DNA of 44,338 nt from assembly GCF_020320395.1 (NCBI RefSeq), contig NZ_JAEDAH010000102.1, positions 14,390-58,727 of the forward strand. Reading direction: 5' to 3'. The notes below the pieces were generated by a model, which saw nothing but the letters and a program-made list of their open reading frames with translations, did not search any database and was not told the DNA's origin. Source of the DNA: Thalassolituus marinus (GTDB taxonomy: Bacteria; Pseudomonadota; Gammaproteobacteria; Pseudomonadales; Oceanobacteraceae). Position 1 is the first letter of the stretch, and every line of letters begins with the position of its first letter. The translations under genes and the position numbers were made by a program. Shown piece by piece: positions 7,849-16,948 of the stretch.

Positions 7849-9312
7849 TTATCCGACGGTAATCATCTCGACACTTCCGTCTTCATTCACTTCCGCAATA
7901 TGACCTTTCGGCTCTTCCATAAACAGCAGAGCAACAAAGCCAACCACCGCAGTAGCCGCAATAACCATAAAGAAAGTTGAATAATCGACCAGCGACAGCA
8001 CCGTCAGATAAGTCACAGCACCAACATTACCGTAAGCGCCAGTCATACCTGCAATCTGGCCCGTAAGGCGACGTTTGATCAGCGGCACCACTGCAAACAC
8101 GGCGCCCTCACCCGACTGCACAAAGAATGAACAGGCCATTGCCGCCACAACTGCCAGCCACAGCGGCCAGCTGCCATCTACCAGAGACATTGCAAAGTAA
8201 CCAACCGCCAGGCCTGCAGTCAGAATCAGTAGCGTCGGCTTGCGACCGAACTTATCTGATAACCAGCCACCGCCTGGACGTGACATCAGGTTCATAAAGG
8301 CATAGGCAGAAGCCACCATCCCGGCTATAACTGGCGTCAATTCAAAGGTTTCGGCAAAAAACAGCGGCAACATAGAAACAACCGCCAATTCAGAACCGAA
8401 TGTAGCGAAATACAGTACATTCAGTACCGCAACCTGCTTGAACTTATAGCGGTGCATTTCTTCTACAGGCTGTTTAAATACCGTCTTATTTACCTTCCAT
8501 ACATGTGACACTTCGTACACATACAACAGTACCAGACCGGCATAACACATCATGGCCGTCGTTTCAGATAGCATCTTTACGCCAGCCGGAGACAGTTTCC
8601 AGGTAAGCAATGCCAATGCGGCATACATTGGAATTTTCATCAGTAACAGGAAGAAAAAGTCGCCCTTACTGGTTACTTCCATCGCACCAATGTGCTTTGG
8701 TTTGAAATAGGTAGAGCCTTTCGGGGTATCAGAAATATTCAGGTAGAAAACCACACTGAAGAGCAGACTCAGCACACCGGTAATACCGATGGCATAGCGC
8801 CAGCCATCGTCACCGCCAAATATCAGAGCCACCACGGGCAGAGAAAATGCGGCCGCAGCTGAGCCAAAATTACCCCAGCCACCATAGATGCCTTCAGCAG
8901 TACCCAGCTCATTAGCCGGAAACCATTCACTCACCAGGCGAATACCAATAACAAAACCGGCGCCAATAAAACCGAGCAGAAAACGCGCAATCGCAGCCTG
9001 TACGAAGTCATCAGCCAGCGCGAACATAAAACACGGAATGGAACAGACCGCCAGCAGTGCTGAGTAAACAATACGAGGCCCGAAGCGATCGGTCAGCATA
9101 CCGATAATGACTCGCGCAGGAATGGTCAGCGCCACATTAAGAATCAGCAGCGTCTTCACCTCCGCTGGCGCCAGCCCGAGTGACGCGGCAATGGCCTGAA
9201 GCAAAGGAGCATGATTGAACCACACAACAAAGGTGATAAAAAAGGCAATCCAGCTCAGGTGCAGTGTTTTCATTTTTCCTTTAAAAGAAAAAATATTAAA
9301 AGCATCACTCAT
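7849..9312 (-). CDS. Nitrate/nitrite MFS transporter (NarK/NasA family)
   Basis: 487 residues and about twelve membrane helices. Both nitrate-signature motifs are visible: [16 protein letters not shown] in the first half and [16 protein letters not shown] in the second. The MFS loop motif [10 protein letters not shown] is present after helix 2 and [10 protein letters not shown] in the second half. It lies just downstream of nirBD on the same strand and so most likely imports nitrate for assimilation; nitrite transport cannot be excluded. The frame runs to 9357, but GGAAAG seven bases before the ATG at 9312 supports this start. Confidence 0.93.
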   Translation of the reverse strand: MSDAFNIFSFKGKMKTLHLSWIAFFITFVVWFNHAPLLQAIAASLGLAPAEVKTLLILNVALTIPARVIIGMLTDRFGPRIVYSALLAVCSIPCFMFALADDFVQAAIARFLLGFIGAGFVIGIRLVSEWFPANELGTAEGIYGGWGNFGSAAAAFSLPVVALIFGGDDGWRYAIGITGVLSLLFSVVFYLNISDTPKGSTYFKPKHIGAMEVTSKGDFFFLLLMKIPMYAALALLTWKLSPAGVKMLSETTAMMCYAGLVLLYVYEVSHVWKVNKTVFKQPVEEMHRYKFKQVAVLNVLYFATFGSELAVVSMLPLFFAETFELTPVIAGMVASAYAFMNLMSRPGGGWLSDKFGRKPTLLILTAGLAVGYFAMSLVDGSWPLWLAVVAAMACSFFVQSGEGAVFAVVPLIKRRLTGQIAGMTGAYGNVGAVTYLTVLSLVDYSTFFMVIAATAVVGFVALLFMEEPKGHIAEVNEDGSVEMITVG

Positions 9313-9348
9313 TCGTTTCTTTCCGTGTTTAATGCAAAGCAGTTTACA

Positions 9349-9366
9349 GGGTGGCATACACCACCC
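9349..9366 (-). promoter_or_regulatory. Intercistronic hairpin between nirD and transporter
   Basis: A six-pair stem GGGTGG/CCACCC with a six-base loop lies in the 66-bp nirD-transporter gap on the minus strand. It has no T-run, so it is more likely an RNA-stability or processing site than a terminator. Confidence 0.4.
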
Positions 9367-9378
9367 TTATTTATTATT

Positions 9379-9708
9379 TCAGGCAGCACCAAGCGCTACG
9401 ACTCCGGCCTCCACTCTAACCGGATACACTTTGATAGATTTTTCAGTGTCTTCAAGACACTCACCGGTAGAAAGATCGAAGTGTTGTTTATACAAAGGCG
9501 ACGCAACAACCGGACGTTCTCCAACTGAACCGATCAGACCGCGAGACAGTACATTGGCCTTACCGAACGGATCGAAATTGTTGATTGCGTAAACCGTATC
9601 GCTGTTACCCCAGCGAAACAGTGCAACCTGTTCACCGTTGAGCAAAGCACATACACCGGTATCAGGATCAATATCGGATAAATTACAAACAGAAATCCAG
9701 GTAGTCAT
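9379..9708 (-). CDS. nirD: Nitrite reductase small subunit
   Basis: 109 residues, the usual length of NirD. It has the Rieske-like fold (ALFRWGNSDTVYAINNFDPFGKANVLSRGL, then SPLYKQHFDLSTGECLED) without the Cys/His cluster ligands, as is normal for NirD. It associates with NirB in NADH-dependent reduction of nitrite to ammonium in the cytoplasm. It sits 44 bp after nirB on the same strand, with AAGGG before its ATG. Confidence 0.95.
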   Translation of the reverse strand: MTTWISVCNLSDIDPDTGVCALLNGEQVALFRWGNSDTVYAINNFDPFGKANVLSRGLIGSVGERPVVASPLYKQHFDLSTGECLEDTEKSIKVYPVRVEAGVVALGAA

Positions 9709-9752
9709 ATTAAAACCCTTTAGAAACTCAGATATTGGGGAGTAAAGGCTGC

Positions 9753-12317
9753 TTAATCAGCAGCCGTTTCCAGATTAACCAACTCAATTCGCTCCTGCTC
9801 AGTCGCAGGACGGCGCTGACCACGTTCGCGCACATACAGAAGATTATTATCTTCGTCAGTTGCGTTAATGTAGTGGCTGAAACGTTTGAGTTTCTCCGGT
9901 GTTTCGATGGTGGTTTTCCATTCGCACTGGTAAGTATCAACCACTTTGGTCATACCCGCTTCCAGTTCGTCACAGATTCCCAGCTTGTCATTGATAACCA
10001 CGTCTTTCAGGTAGTCCAGGCCACCTTCAAGATTCTCCATCCATACCGACGTACGCTGCAGACGATCTGCGGTACGTACGTAGAACATCAGGACGCGGTC
10101 AATGTATTTAACCAGTGTTTCATCATCCAGATCGGTAGCAAACAGATCAGCATGACGCGGGCGCATACCACCGTTACCACACACATACAGGTTCCAGCCG
10201 TTTTCAGTGGCGATCACACCAATGTCTTTACCCTGTGCTTCTGCACATTCACGGGTACAACCGGATACCGCAAATTTAATCTTATGGGGTGCACGCAGGC
10301 CCTTGTAACGGTTTTCAAGTGCAATAGCCATGGATACGGAATCCAGCACGCCGTAACGACACCAGGTCGAACCAACACAGGATTTCACCGTACGCAGGGA
10401 TTTACCGTAGGCGTGACCGGTTTCAAAGCCGGCATCCACCAGCTTCTTCCAGATATCCGGTAACTGGTGCAACTGAGCACCAAACAGGTCGATACGCTGA
10501 CCACCGGTGATCTTGGTATAGAGGTCGTACTCTTTCGCCACTTCACCCAGCACGATCAGTTTTTCCGGAGTAATTTCACCACCCGCGATACGTGGCACGA
10601 TGGAATATGTGCCGTCTTTCTGCATGTTACCAAGGAAAATATCGTTGGTATCCTGCAGGCTGATCAGCTCGTCTTTCAGAACATACTCATTGTTGAACGA
10701 TGCCAGAATGGAACCAATGGTTGGCTTACAGATTTCACAACCATGACCACTACCATGATTCTCCAGCAGCTCACTGAAGGTGGTGTAACCCTTAACACGA
10801 ACAATATCGGCCAGTTCAGCACGGGTGAAGGCAAAGTGCTCACACAGATTATTGTTTACTTCCACGCCCAGGGCAGTAAGTTCCGCATCCATAACCTGCT
10901 TAACCAGTGCAGCACAGCCACCGCAGCCTGTTGATGCTTTGGTTGCATCTTTGATGTCACCCATTGAACAACAGCCGCCCTGCACTGCATTGGCGATATC
11001 ACCTTTGCTAACGTCGTAACAGGAACAGATCTGTGCCGTTTCTGGCAGTGCAGACACGCCCAGACCAACCGGCTCAGAACCATCGGAAACCGGCAGAATC
11101 AGATTCGCCGGATTACCAGGAATATCCATGTCATTCAGCTTGAGTTGCAGCAGCGTACCATAGGCTTCTACATCACCCACCAGCACAGCACCCACCAGCT
11201 TCTTACCGTCTGCCGATACAATCAGACGCTTATAAACCTGTTCAACATCGTCATTAAACACATAGCTCTGACTTCCCGCAGTATGACCGTGAGCATCACC
11301 AATGGAAGCCACATCGACACCCAGCAGTTTCAGTTTGGTGCTCATATCAGCGCCCTGGAACGAAGCCGCGGGTTCTTCATGAGTCAGTAAAGAACTGACG
11401 ATGTGCTCGATCGCCACCTTGGCCATCTGGTAGCCAGGCGCTACCAGACCATAAATTTTGTTGTCCCACAGAGCGCATTCACCAATAGCATAAATGTCGG
11501 CTTCTGAAGTCTGGCAGTAATCGTTAATCACAATACCGCCACGCTCTCCCACATCCAGACCAAACTGACGCGCCAGTTCATCCTGAGGACGAATACCAGC
11601 AGAGAACAGAATCATATCGGTTTCAAGGAAAGAACCATCGGCGAAATTCATGCGATAGCGGCATTCTTCACCAGCAACAATTTCAGTGGTCGCTTTTTCG
11701 GTGTGAACAGATACACCCAGCTCTTCAATTTTACGACGCAGCAGCTTACCGCCGCCTTCATCCAGCTGAACAGCCATCAGGCGTGGAGCAAATTCAACAA
11801 CATGGGTTTCCAGACCTGCCTGCTTCAGCGCATTAGCAGCTTCCAGACCCAACAGACCACCACCGACTACCACACCGGTTTTACTCACGGCAGCAGAGGC
11901 GGATATGGCTTCTAAATCTTCGATGGTGCGGTATACCAGACAATGGTCCTGATCTTTACCAGGAATCGGTGGCACAAACGGGAAAGAACCGGTAGCAAGC
12001 ACAAGCTTGTCGTAACCTTCCACCCGACCACTGGCAGTTGTTACGGTTTTGGCGTGACTATCAATGGCAACGACTTTTTCGTTGAGCGTGTAAATAATGC
12101 CTTGTTTCTGATAGTCAGCTTCTGTGGTCAGTGCGAGGTCTTCGGCGGAGGCGCCGGAAAAGTATTTACTGAGCTGAACACGGTCATAAGCCAGACGGGC
12201 TTCTTCAGCAAAGGTGATGATATCAAACTGGGAAGCACACTCAGCGTTTGCCAGTGTGTCGATGAAATTGTGTCCCACCATGCCGTTACCAACGACAATA
12301 ATGCGCTTTTTGCTCAT
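9753..12317 (-). CDS. nirB: NADH-dependent nitrite reductase large subunit
   Basis: 854 residues, full length for the family. In order: FAD-binding GNGMVGHNF near the N-terminus, NADH-binding VVGGGLLGLEAANAL (about 150), a BFD [2Fe-2S] domain (ICSCYDV ... TGCGGC), the ferredoxin-like half domain, and the sirohaem/[4Fe-4S] domain with SCVGSTWC and SGCTRECAEAQGKD. It catalyses six-electron reduction of nitrite to ammonium. It heads a minus-strand run nirB-nirD-transporter and is probably transcribed from the sigma54-type promoter 109 bp upstream. The ATG at 12317 has an AGAGAGAG purine tract before it. Confidence 0.97.
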   Translation of the reverse strand: MSKKRIIVVGNGMVGHNFIDTLANAECASQFDIITFAEEARLAYDRVQLSKYFSGASAEDLALTTEADYQKQGIIYTLNEKVVAIDSHAKTVTTASGRVEGYDKLVLATGSFPFVPPIPGKDQDHCLVYRTIEDLEAISASAAVSKTGVVVGGGLLGLEAANALKQAGLETHVVEFAPRLMAVQLDEGGGKLLRRKIEELGVSVHTEKATTEIVAGEECRYRMNFADGSFLETDMILFSAGIRPQDELARQFGLDVGERGGIVINDYCQTSEADIYAIGECALWDNKIYGLVAPGYQMAKVAIEHIVSSLLTHEEPAASFQGADMSTKLKLLGVDVASIGDAHGHTAGSQSYVFNDDVEQVYKRLIVSADGKKLVGAVLVGDVEAYGTLLQLKLNDMDIPGNPANLILPVSDGSEPVGLGVSALPETAQICSCYDVSKGDIANAVQGGCCSMGDIKDATKASTGCGGCAALVKQVMDAELTALGVEVNNNLCEHFAFTRAELADIVRVKGYTTFSELLENHGSGHGCEICKPTIGSILASFNNEYVLKDELISLQDTNDIFLGNMQKDGTYSIVPRIAGGEITPEKLIVLGEVAKEYDLYTKITGGQRIDLFGAQLHQLPDIWKKLVDAGFETGHAYGKSLRTVKSCVGSTWCRYGVLDSVSMAIALENRYKGLRAPHKIKFAVSGCTRECAEAQGKDIGVIATENGWNLYVCGNGGMRPRHADLFATDLDDETLVKYIDRVLMFYVRTADRLQRTSVWMENLEGGLDYLKDVVINDKLGICDELEAGMTKVVDTYQCEWKTTIETPEKLKRFSHYINATDEDNNLLYVRERGQRRPATEQERIELVNLETAAD

Positions 12318-12382
12318 GGGAATCTCTCTCTATGCTATGTGGTCATTTACGGGTTTTCTCCTGTTTGTGCATCGTTGCGCTT

Positions 12383-12410
12383 CTTCTGACCGCGCCGTTG
12401 CAGTCAAAAG
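12383..12410 (-). promoter_or_regulatory. nirB leader hairpin with ANTAR-type hexaloop
   Basis: On the minus strand CTTTTGACTGC pairs with GCGGTCAGAAG over 11 positions (two G-U) around the six-base loop AACGGC. A at loop position 1 and G at position 4 match the published preference of ANTAR antiterminators. A second loop AACGAT follows within four bases but has only a weak stem. No U-tract terminator follows, unlike the nasA leader, so function is uncertain. Confidence 0.4.
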
Positions 12411-12425
12411 CATCACATCCCACAT

Positions 12426-12441
12426 AGCAAAGCAGATGCCA
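12426..12441 (-). promoter_or_regulatory. Sigma54-type promoter of nirB
   Basis: On the minus strand TGGCATCTGCTTTGCT matches the -24/-12 consensus TGGCAC-N5-TTGC with exact spacing (GG and GC twelve bases apart). The predicted start is near 12415, giving a leader of about 98 nt. Nitrogen-limited NtrC/RpoN control of nitrite reductase is established in several relatives; no convincing NtrC site was found by eye. Confidence 0.65.
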
Positions 12442-12501
12442 ACTACGGCCAACCAAGCTACAACCCCCGAACCTAAAGGGCCTCCACCGCTTGCAGGGCA
12501 T

Positions 12502-12532
12502 AAAAAAGGCGTCATTACCGGGTAATGACGCC
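12502..12532 (-). terminator. Terminator of the GGDEF gene
   Basis: A perfect 11-bp stem GGCGTCATTAC/GTAATGACGCC with a three-base loop, followed on the minus strand by six T (12507-12502). It lies 48 bp after the regulator stop and insulates nirB from it. Confidence 0.85.
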
Positions 12533-12579
12533 ACCTCATAGTGCACCGAAAACGCTAACCGCCGGCCGCATTTGCCTGC

Positions 12580-13966
12580 TTATGGTGCAGAATCCTCATC
12601 TTCCGAACTTACCACCACGCAGTTGCGCCCCTCTGCCTTGGCTCGATACAAAGCCCTGTCCGCCAGTTCAAGTACCGTATCCAGCCTCATACCCGGCTCG
12701 CAACGAGCGAGACCGCCGGAGAAGGTATAAACGAAACGCTCATCCGGCTGATTCTCAGCAAGAAACTCAGCCACCCGTGCCACGACCCTTTCGGCAACCA
12801 CCAGCGTGGTTTCAGGAAACACGATCAGGTATTCCTCTCCACCCAGGCGACCAACCACATCGCCATCGCGTAACTTCGACTTCATCATCAGGGCAAAATG
12901 GCGAATTACCCGATCACCGACTGCATGCCCCCAGTTATCATTAATTCGTTTAAAATGATCCAGATCCACCAGCGCAACCGCCAGCTTGTTGCCATAACGC
13001 TGACAACGCAGCACCTCCTCTTCCAGTCGGCGCAGAGTCTCGCGCCGATTCCATAAGGAAGTCAGTGGATCCCGGGTTACCAGATTCCGAACAGCACGCC
13101 CCCTGCGGATGCGCGACTCAACGGCATACAGCAAGTCTTCAGGCTTCACCGGTTTGCACAGAAAAACGTCAGCACCGGTGACCATGGCCTGCACCTGAAC
13201 ATTCTGACTGCGTTCATTAGAGAGAAAGACGATGGGCACACTGAGCAAGCTTTCCTGTTGACGAATAACACCAGCCAACTCCTGCCCATTAAGACCGGGC
13301 ATATACAGATCGAGCAGAATGAGATCAGGAATATTGTTCTGCAGGTAGGTCATCAACTCTGCAACCGGGTCAGTAATAATATCCGTACTGAATCCGGATT
13401 CCTGCAGCGCCTGGGCCAGGTAGCTGGCAACCGATTTCTGGTCTTCAATAATCAGCACACGGTACGGATCAGCCTCATAACGCTCAGTCAGCGAGATCAG
13501 CTCGCTGAGTACCTGATCATCGTTTATCGGCGTAGTAATAAAGGCGGTGGCCCCCCATACGAATGGCATCAATCCGTTCTTCGAGTGTCGATTGCGTACT
13601 GATAGCAATAACAGGCAGCTGCATCGTCTGACTCGCAAGCTGTAACATCCGTTATCGCTGCTTATCGGTAATAACATCAAGGTTAATTATCAGCGCACAG
13701 GTGTTGTTCCCCTCGTGAGTAAGCAGATGAGAAATACTTTCCACCGCTTTAAGGCGAAACCCGGCTTTTTCTATCCGCTGCCCCAGACTCGCCGGAACTG
13801 ACTCAGTACCAAAGGTGAGAATGGTAATAGGCTTACCAGGAACAAAGTTCGGTATACGCCTACTCATGAGAGGGATCTCACTAAGAAGGCGCTGGATACC
13901 CGGATTATTCAATTCATCGTCCTGCATCGCATTACAACTTATTAGGCCTTTAGCAAAGTGTAGCAA
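12580..13966 (-). pseudogene. Broken REC-REC-GGDEF diguanylate cyclase gene
   Basis: Two adjoining reading frames together encode one protein: a degenerate receiver domain, a second receiver domain (VLIIEDQ ... LILLDLYMPGLNG, Lys in LCKPVKPED) and a GGDEF domain (GRLGGEEYLIVFPE, with an RxxD inhibitory site five residues upstream). The first receiver is cut by an in-frame TAA (13654-13652). After it, the same frame still encodes receiver sequence (LPVIAISTQSTLEERIDAIRMG) until a run of six G on the coding strand (13556-13551), where a one-base shift joins it to GATAFITTPIND in the frame of the rest. Two lesions argue for decay. The intact REC-GGDEF part could still be made from an internal start. 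ATG at 13927 is another possible original start. Confidence 0.8.
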
Positions 13967-14107
13967 TGATTACAGGTTTGCCATGACGACCTTGGTAATG
14001 GCCAGGCCAGAACCAAAACAGTGCACATCAACGCCCGCATGCCCCACCCTCAGGCAATTCAATCAACAAATCAGACGATAAACGCCCTGAACAAAGGATT
14101 AAGAAGT

Positions 14108-14123
14108 TGGCACCAATCTTGAT
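14108..14123 (+). promoter_or_regulatory. Sigma54-type promoter of nasA
   Basis: TGGCACCAATCTTGAT: a perfect -24 TGGCAC and a -12 TTGA instead of TTGC, with correct 12-base spacing. The predicted start is near 14134, giving a leader of about 150 nt that contains the hairpins at 14164-14249. Strength is uncertain because of the C-to-A change at -12. Upstream, 13967-14107 shows no gene. Confidence 0.5.
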
Positions 14124-14163
14124 AGACCTATATCGAAAGGTGCACTCCTTCCTGTACCTCTCA

Positions 14164-14219
14164 GGCATCAGTGTTGATGCCATTATTGTCGTGTTGTGCA
14201 AAACAGAGCATTGGCGCTC
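14164..14219 (+). promoter_or_regulatory. Two-hexaloop ANTAR (NasT-type) leader RNA of nasA
   Basis: Hairpin 1: GGCATC (14164-14169), loop AGTGTT, GATGCC (14176-14181). Hairpin 2: GAGC (14206-14209), loop ATTGGC, GCTC (14216-14219). Both loops are six bases with A at position 1 and G at position 4, the known ANTAR recognition pattern. The 3' arm of hairpin 2 lies inside the 5' arm of the terminator 14214-14249, so the two structures exclude each other. That is the expected layout for an antiterminator such as NasT or NasR. The 24-nt linker seems long, and no nasT/nasS gene is in this window. Confidence 0.7.
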
Positions 14220-14249
14220 ACAGGTTCAGCCTGTGAGCGCTTTTTTTTT
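14214..14249 (+). terminator. Leader terminator (attenuator) before nasA
   Basis: A perfect 11-bp stem GCGCTCACAGG/CCTGTGAGCGC, loop TTCAG, then nine T (14241-14249). It ends 35 bp before the nasA ATG, with no gene upstream on this strand, so it must act as an attenuator of nasA-cobA. Confidence 0.9.
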
Positions 14250-14284
14250 GCCAGCAACAGAGATCGGATGCTGAGGCCGGAACC

Positions 14285-16948
14285 ATGAACAACAAAGCGC
14301 TAACCACAACTCAAACGACCTGCCCCTACTGCGGTGTTGGCTGTGGCGTTGACATCAACAGCGATGGATCACAGGTTGAACCGGTCTCAGGCACAGCAGC
14401 ACATCCTGCGAATTTTGGCCGCCTGTGTGTCAAAGGATCCTCCCTGCACGAAACACTCAGTGAAGAAGGCCGCTTGCTGCACCCCACGCTTAACGGTAAG
14501 CGTGCCAGCTGGGATAAAACCCTCAGCCTGATCAGCGATAAAATCCAGCAGGTACTGAACACCCACGGCCCTGAAGCCATCGCATTTTACGGTGCAGGCC
14601 AGATGCTGACCGAAGACTACTACGTTGCCAACAAACTGATGAAAGGCTTCATTGGCAGCGCCAACATGGATACCAACTCACGTCTGTGCATGGCATCCGC
14701 GGTGGTATCACACAAACGCGCCTTTGGTGCCGACATTGTCGCTGGTTGCTACGAAGACCTTGAGTTGGCGGATCTGGTTGTGCTGGTTGGCTCCAATGCG
14801 GCCTGGGCACACCCAATCGCCTACCAGCGCATTGTCGCCGCCAAACAGCAACGCCCCGATATGAAAGTGGTGGTGATCGACCCCCGCCGCACGGCCACCT
14901 GTGACATTGCAGATATTCACCTGGCCATCCGTCCGGGGAGCGATGGTTTTCTGTTTGCCACTCTGCTCGCTTATCTCGAAGAGAACGATAAACTCGATCA
15001 GAATTTCATTGTCGCCAACACCCAGGGGTTTGACGAAACGCTTGCTGCAGCTCGCGCCGCCTGCATCAGCCTCGACCACAGCGCAGAGTTGCTCGATATC
15101 AGCCGCGATGCGCTGCTGTCATTTCTGACGCTGTTTGCCAGCACCGAAAAAACCGTCACTGTCTACTCTCAGGGTATTAACCAGAGCGCTACTGGCTCCG
15201 ATAAAGGTAATGCCATTATCAATGTCCATCTGGCCACCGGTCGTATCGGCAAACCCGGTGCCTGCCCGTTCTCAATTACCGGCCAACCAAACGCCATGGG
15301 CGGACGTGAGGTTGGTGGTCTGGCCAATCAGCTTGCCGCTCACATGGACTTTGCGCCGTCAGACCGTGAGCGTGTGCGACGTTTCTGGGGCGCACCAGCA
15401 TTGGCTGAGCGTCCAGGTATGAAGGCGGTGGAGCTGTTTCAGGCGGTACGCCGTGGCGACATCAAGTTCCTGTGGATCATGTCTACCAACCCGCTGGTCA
15501 GCATGCCCGATGCCGACGCCGTTAAAGATGCACTGAAGCACTGCGAGCTGGTCGTTCTGTCCGACTGCATGGGCAACACAGATACCGCCGCCGCAGCGCA
15601 TGTATTGTTACCAGCCGCAAGCTGGGGCGAAAAAAACGGCACAGTAACCAATTCAGAACGTCGTATATCGCGCCAGCGCAGTTTCCTTCAGGCACCTGGC
15701 GAAGCGATGCCCGACTGGTGGATGCTGACTCAGGTAGCTCATCGTCTTGGCTTTGCCGAGCAGTTCGATTACCAATCGCCAGCCGACATCTTTGACGAAC
15801 ACTGCCGCCTGTCCGCTTTCGAGAACAACGGTAAACGCGACTTTGACCTGAGCGGCCTGACCGGTATGAGTCTGGCCGACTACGACGCACTGGCTCCGGT
15901 ACAGTGGCCGGTAAACGCCAGCTACCCGGCCGGCCGCGCGCGTTTCTTCGACGACGGCAGATTTTTCACCGCTAATGGTAAAGCCCAGTTCGTTGCAATT
16001 TCTCCAGAGCTTCCAGAGCAACGCCAGGAAGGCGATCTGAACATGAATACCGGCCGTGTGCGTGATCATTGGCACACCATGACCCGCACAGGCAAGGCAC
16101 CTCGTCTGGCCCAGCACATCAGCGAGCCCTACGCCGAAATACACCCCCTTGATGCGGCTGCTCGCGGCATTGCGGAAGACCAGCTGGTATCCGTCAGCAA
16201 CAGCCGCGGCGCCATAACACTGCGTGCCCGCCTGAGCGAAAATCAGCGTCGTGGCGACATTTTCGTACCAATGCACTGGACCAGCCGTTACGCCTCCAAC
16301 GCTCGCATGGGTAAGCTGATCAATGAAACCCGCGACCCGTATTCCGGCCAGCCTGAGCTGAAGATCACAGGCGTTAATGCCGAGCCCTTTGCTGCCGACT
16401 GGCAAGGCATGATTCTGTGTCGCGACGATATGGGTGCACTGGATTGCGAGTACTGGGCAAGTGGCGTCACTCAGGGTGGTTTTTACTATGAAATCGCGGG
16501 CCGCGGTGATGCCGCCCAGTGGCTGAGTACGGTAAGTCAGCAATTGCCACAAGGCGACTGGATAACTTTCAGCGATGCCAACAGCAATCATCACCGCCAT
16601 GTCCTGCTGGTTAACGGCCGACTGGAGGCTGCCTTATTCACCCATAAAGAGCAGCGTTTCACTACCCGCCAATGGCTGATTGATCGTTTTGCTGACGAAC
16701 AGATTTCAGCCAGTGACCGCCGGGCTCTGCTTGCAGGCCGCGCAGCAGACTTGCCCGACACTGGCGCTATTGTCTGCTCCTGCTATCAGGTCGGTGAAAA
16801 AGACATTATGAAAGCCATTGAAAATGGCTGCGACAGTGCAGAAGCACTGGGCGCAAAACTTAAATGCGGAACCAACTGCGGTTCCTGCGTACCGGAAATA
16901 AAAGCACTGGTAGCGACCCACGCCGTTGCCATGGAGATAAGCGCATGA
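14285..16948 (+). CDS. nasA: Assimilatory nitrate reductase catalytic subunit
   Basis: 887 residues, a molybdopterin oxidoreductase of the NasA type. The N-terminal [4Fe-4S] motif is C13-x2-C16-x3-C20-x27-C48. The middle carries the bis-MGD domains (MCGN-type segments such as GQPNAMGGREVGGLANQL). The C-terminal 60 residues are a BFD-like [2Fe-2S] domain (CSC ... KCGTNCGSC), as in Klebsiella NasA, which receives electrons for reduction of nitrate to nitrite. There is no Tat signal, so it is cytoplasmic. Transcription is probably gated by the leader attenuator, and its stop overlaps the cobA start (ATGA). Confidence 0.96.
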   Translation: MNNKALTTTQTTCPYCGVGCGVDINSDGSQVEPVSGTAAHPANFGRLCVKGSSLHETLSEEGRLLHPTLNGKRASWDKTLSLISDKIQQVLNTHGPEAIAFYGAGQMLTEDYYVANKLMKGFIGSANMDTNSRLCMASAVVSHKRAFGADIVAGCYEDLELADLVVLVGSNAAWAHPIAYQRIVAAKQQRPDMKVVVIDPRRTATCDIADIHLAIRPGSDGFLFATLLAYLEENDKLDQNFIVANTQGFDETLAAARAACISLDHSAELLDISRDALLSFLTLFASTEKTVTVYSQGINQSATGSDKGNAIINVHLATGRIGKPGACPFSITGQPNAMGGREVGGLANQLAAHMDFAPSDRERVRRFWGAPALAERPGMKAVELFQAVRRGDIKFLWIMSTNPLVSMPDADAVKDALKHCELVVLSDCMGNTDTAAAAHVLLPAASWGEKNGTVTNSERRISRQRSFLQAPGEAMPDWWMLTQVAHRLGFAEQFDYQSPADIFDEHCRLSAFENNGKRDFDLSGLTGMSLADYDALAPVQWPVNASYPAGRARFFDDGRFFTANGKAQFVAISPELPEQRQEGDLNMNTGRVRDHWHTMTRTGKAPRLAQHISEPYAEIHPLDAAARGIAEDQLVSVSNSRGAITLRARLSENQRRGDIFVPMHWTSRYASNARMGKLINETRDPYSGQPELKITGVNAEPFAADWQGMILCRDDMGALDCEYWASGVTQGGFYYEIAGRGDAAQWLSTVSQQLPQGDWITFSDANSNHHRHVLLVNGRLEAALFTHKEQRFTTRQWLIDRFADEQISASDRRALLAGRAADLPDTGAIVCSCYQVGEKDIMKAIENGCDSAEALGAKLKCGTNCGSCVPEIKALVATHAVAMEISA

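Noticed and set aside
12442-12501. NtrC binding site upstream of the nirB sigma54 promoter
   Set aside because: Only partial matches to TGCACC-N5-GGTGCA are present, with wrong spacing; not good enough to call.
13551-13556. Run of six G in the GGDEF gene as a phase-variation tract
   Set aside because: The run is short, and a second, independent stop codon would still block the frame, so simple on/off switching at this site cannot restore the protein.
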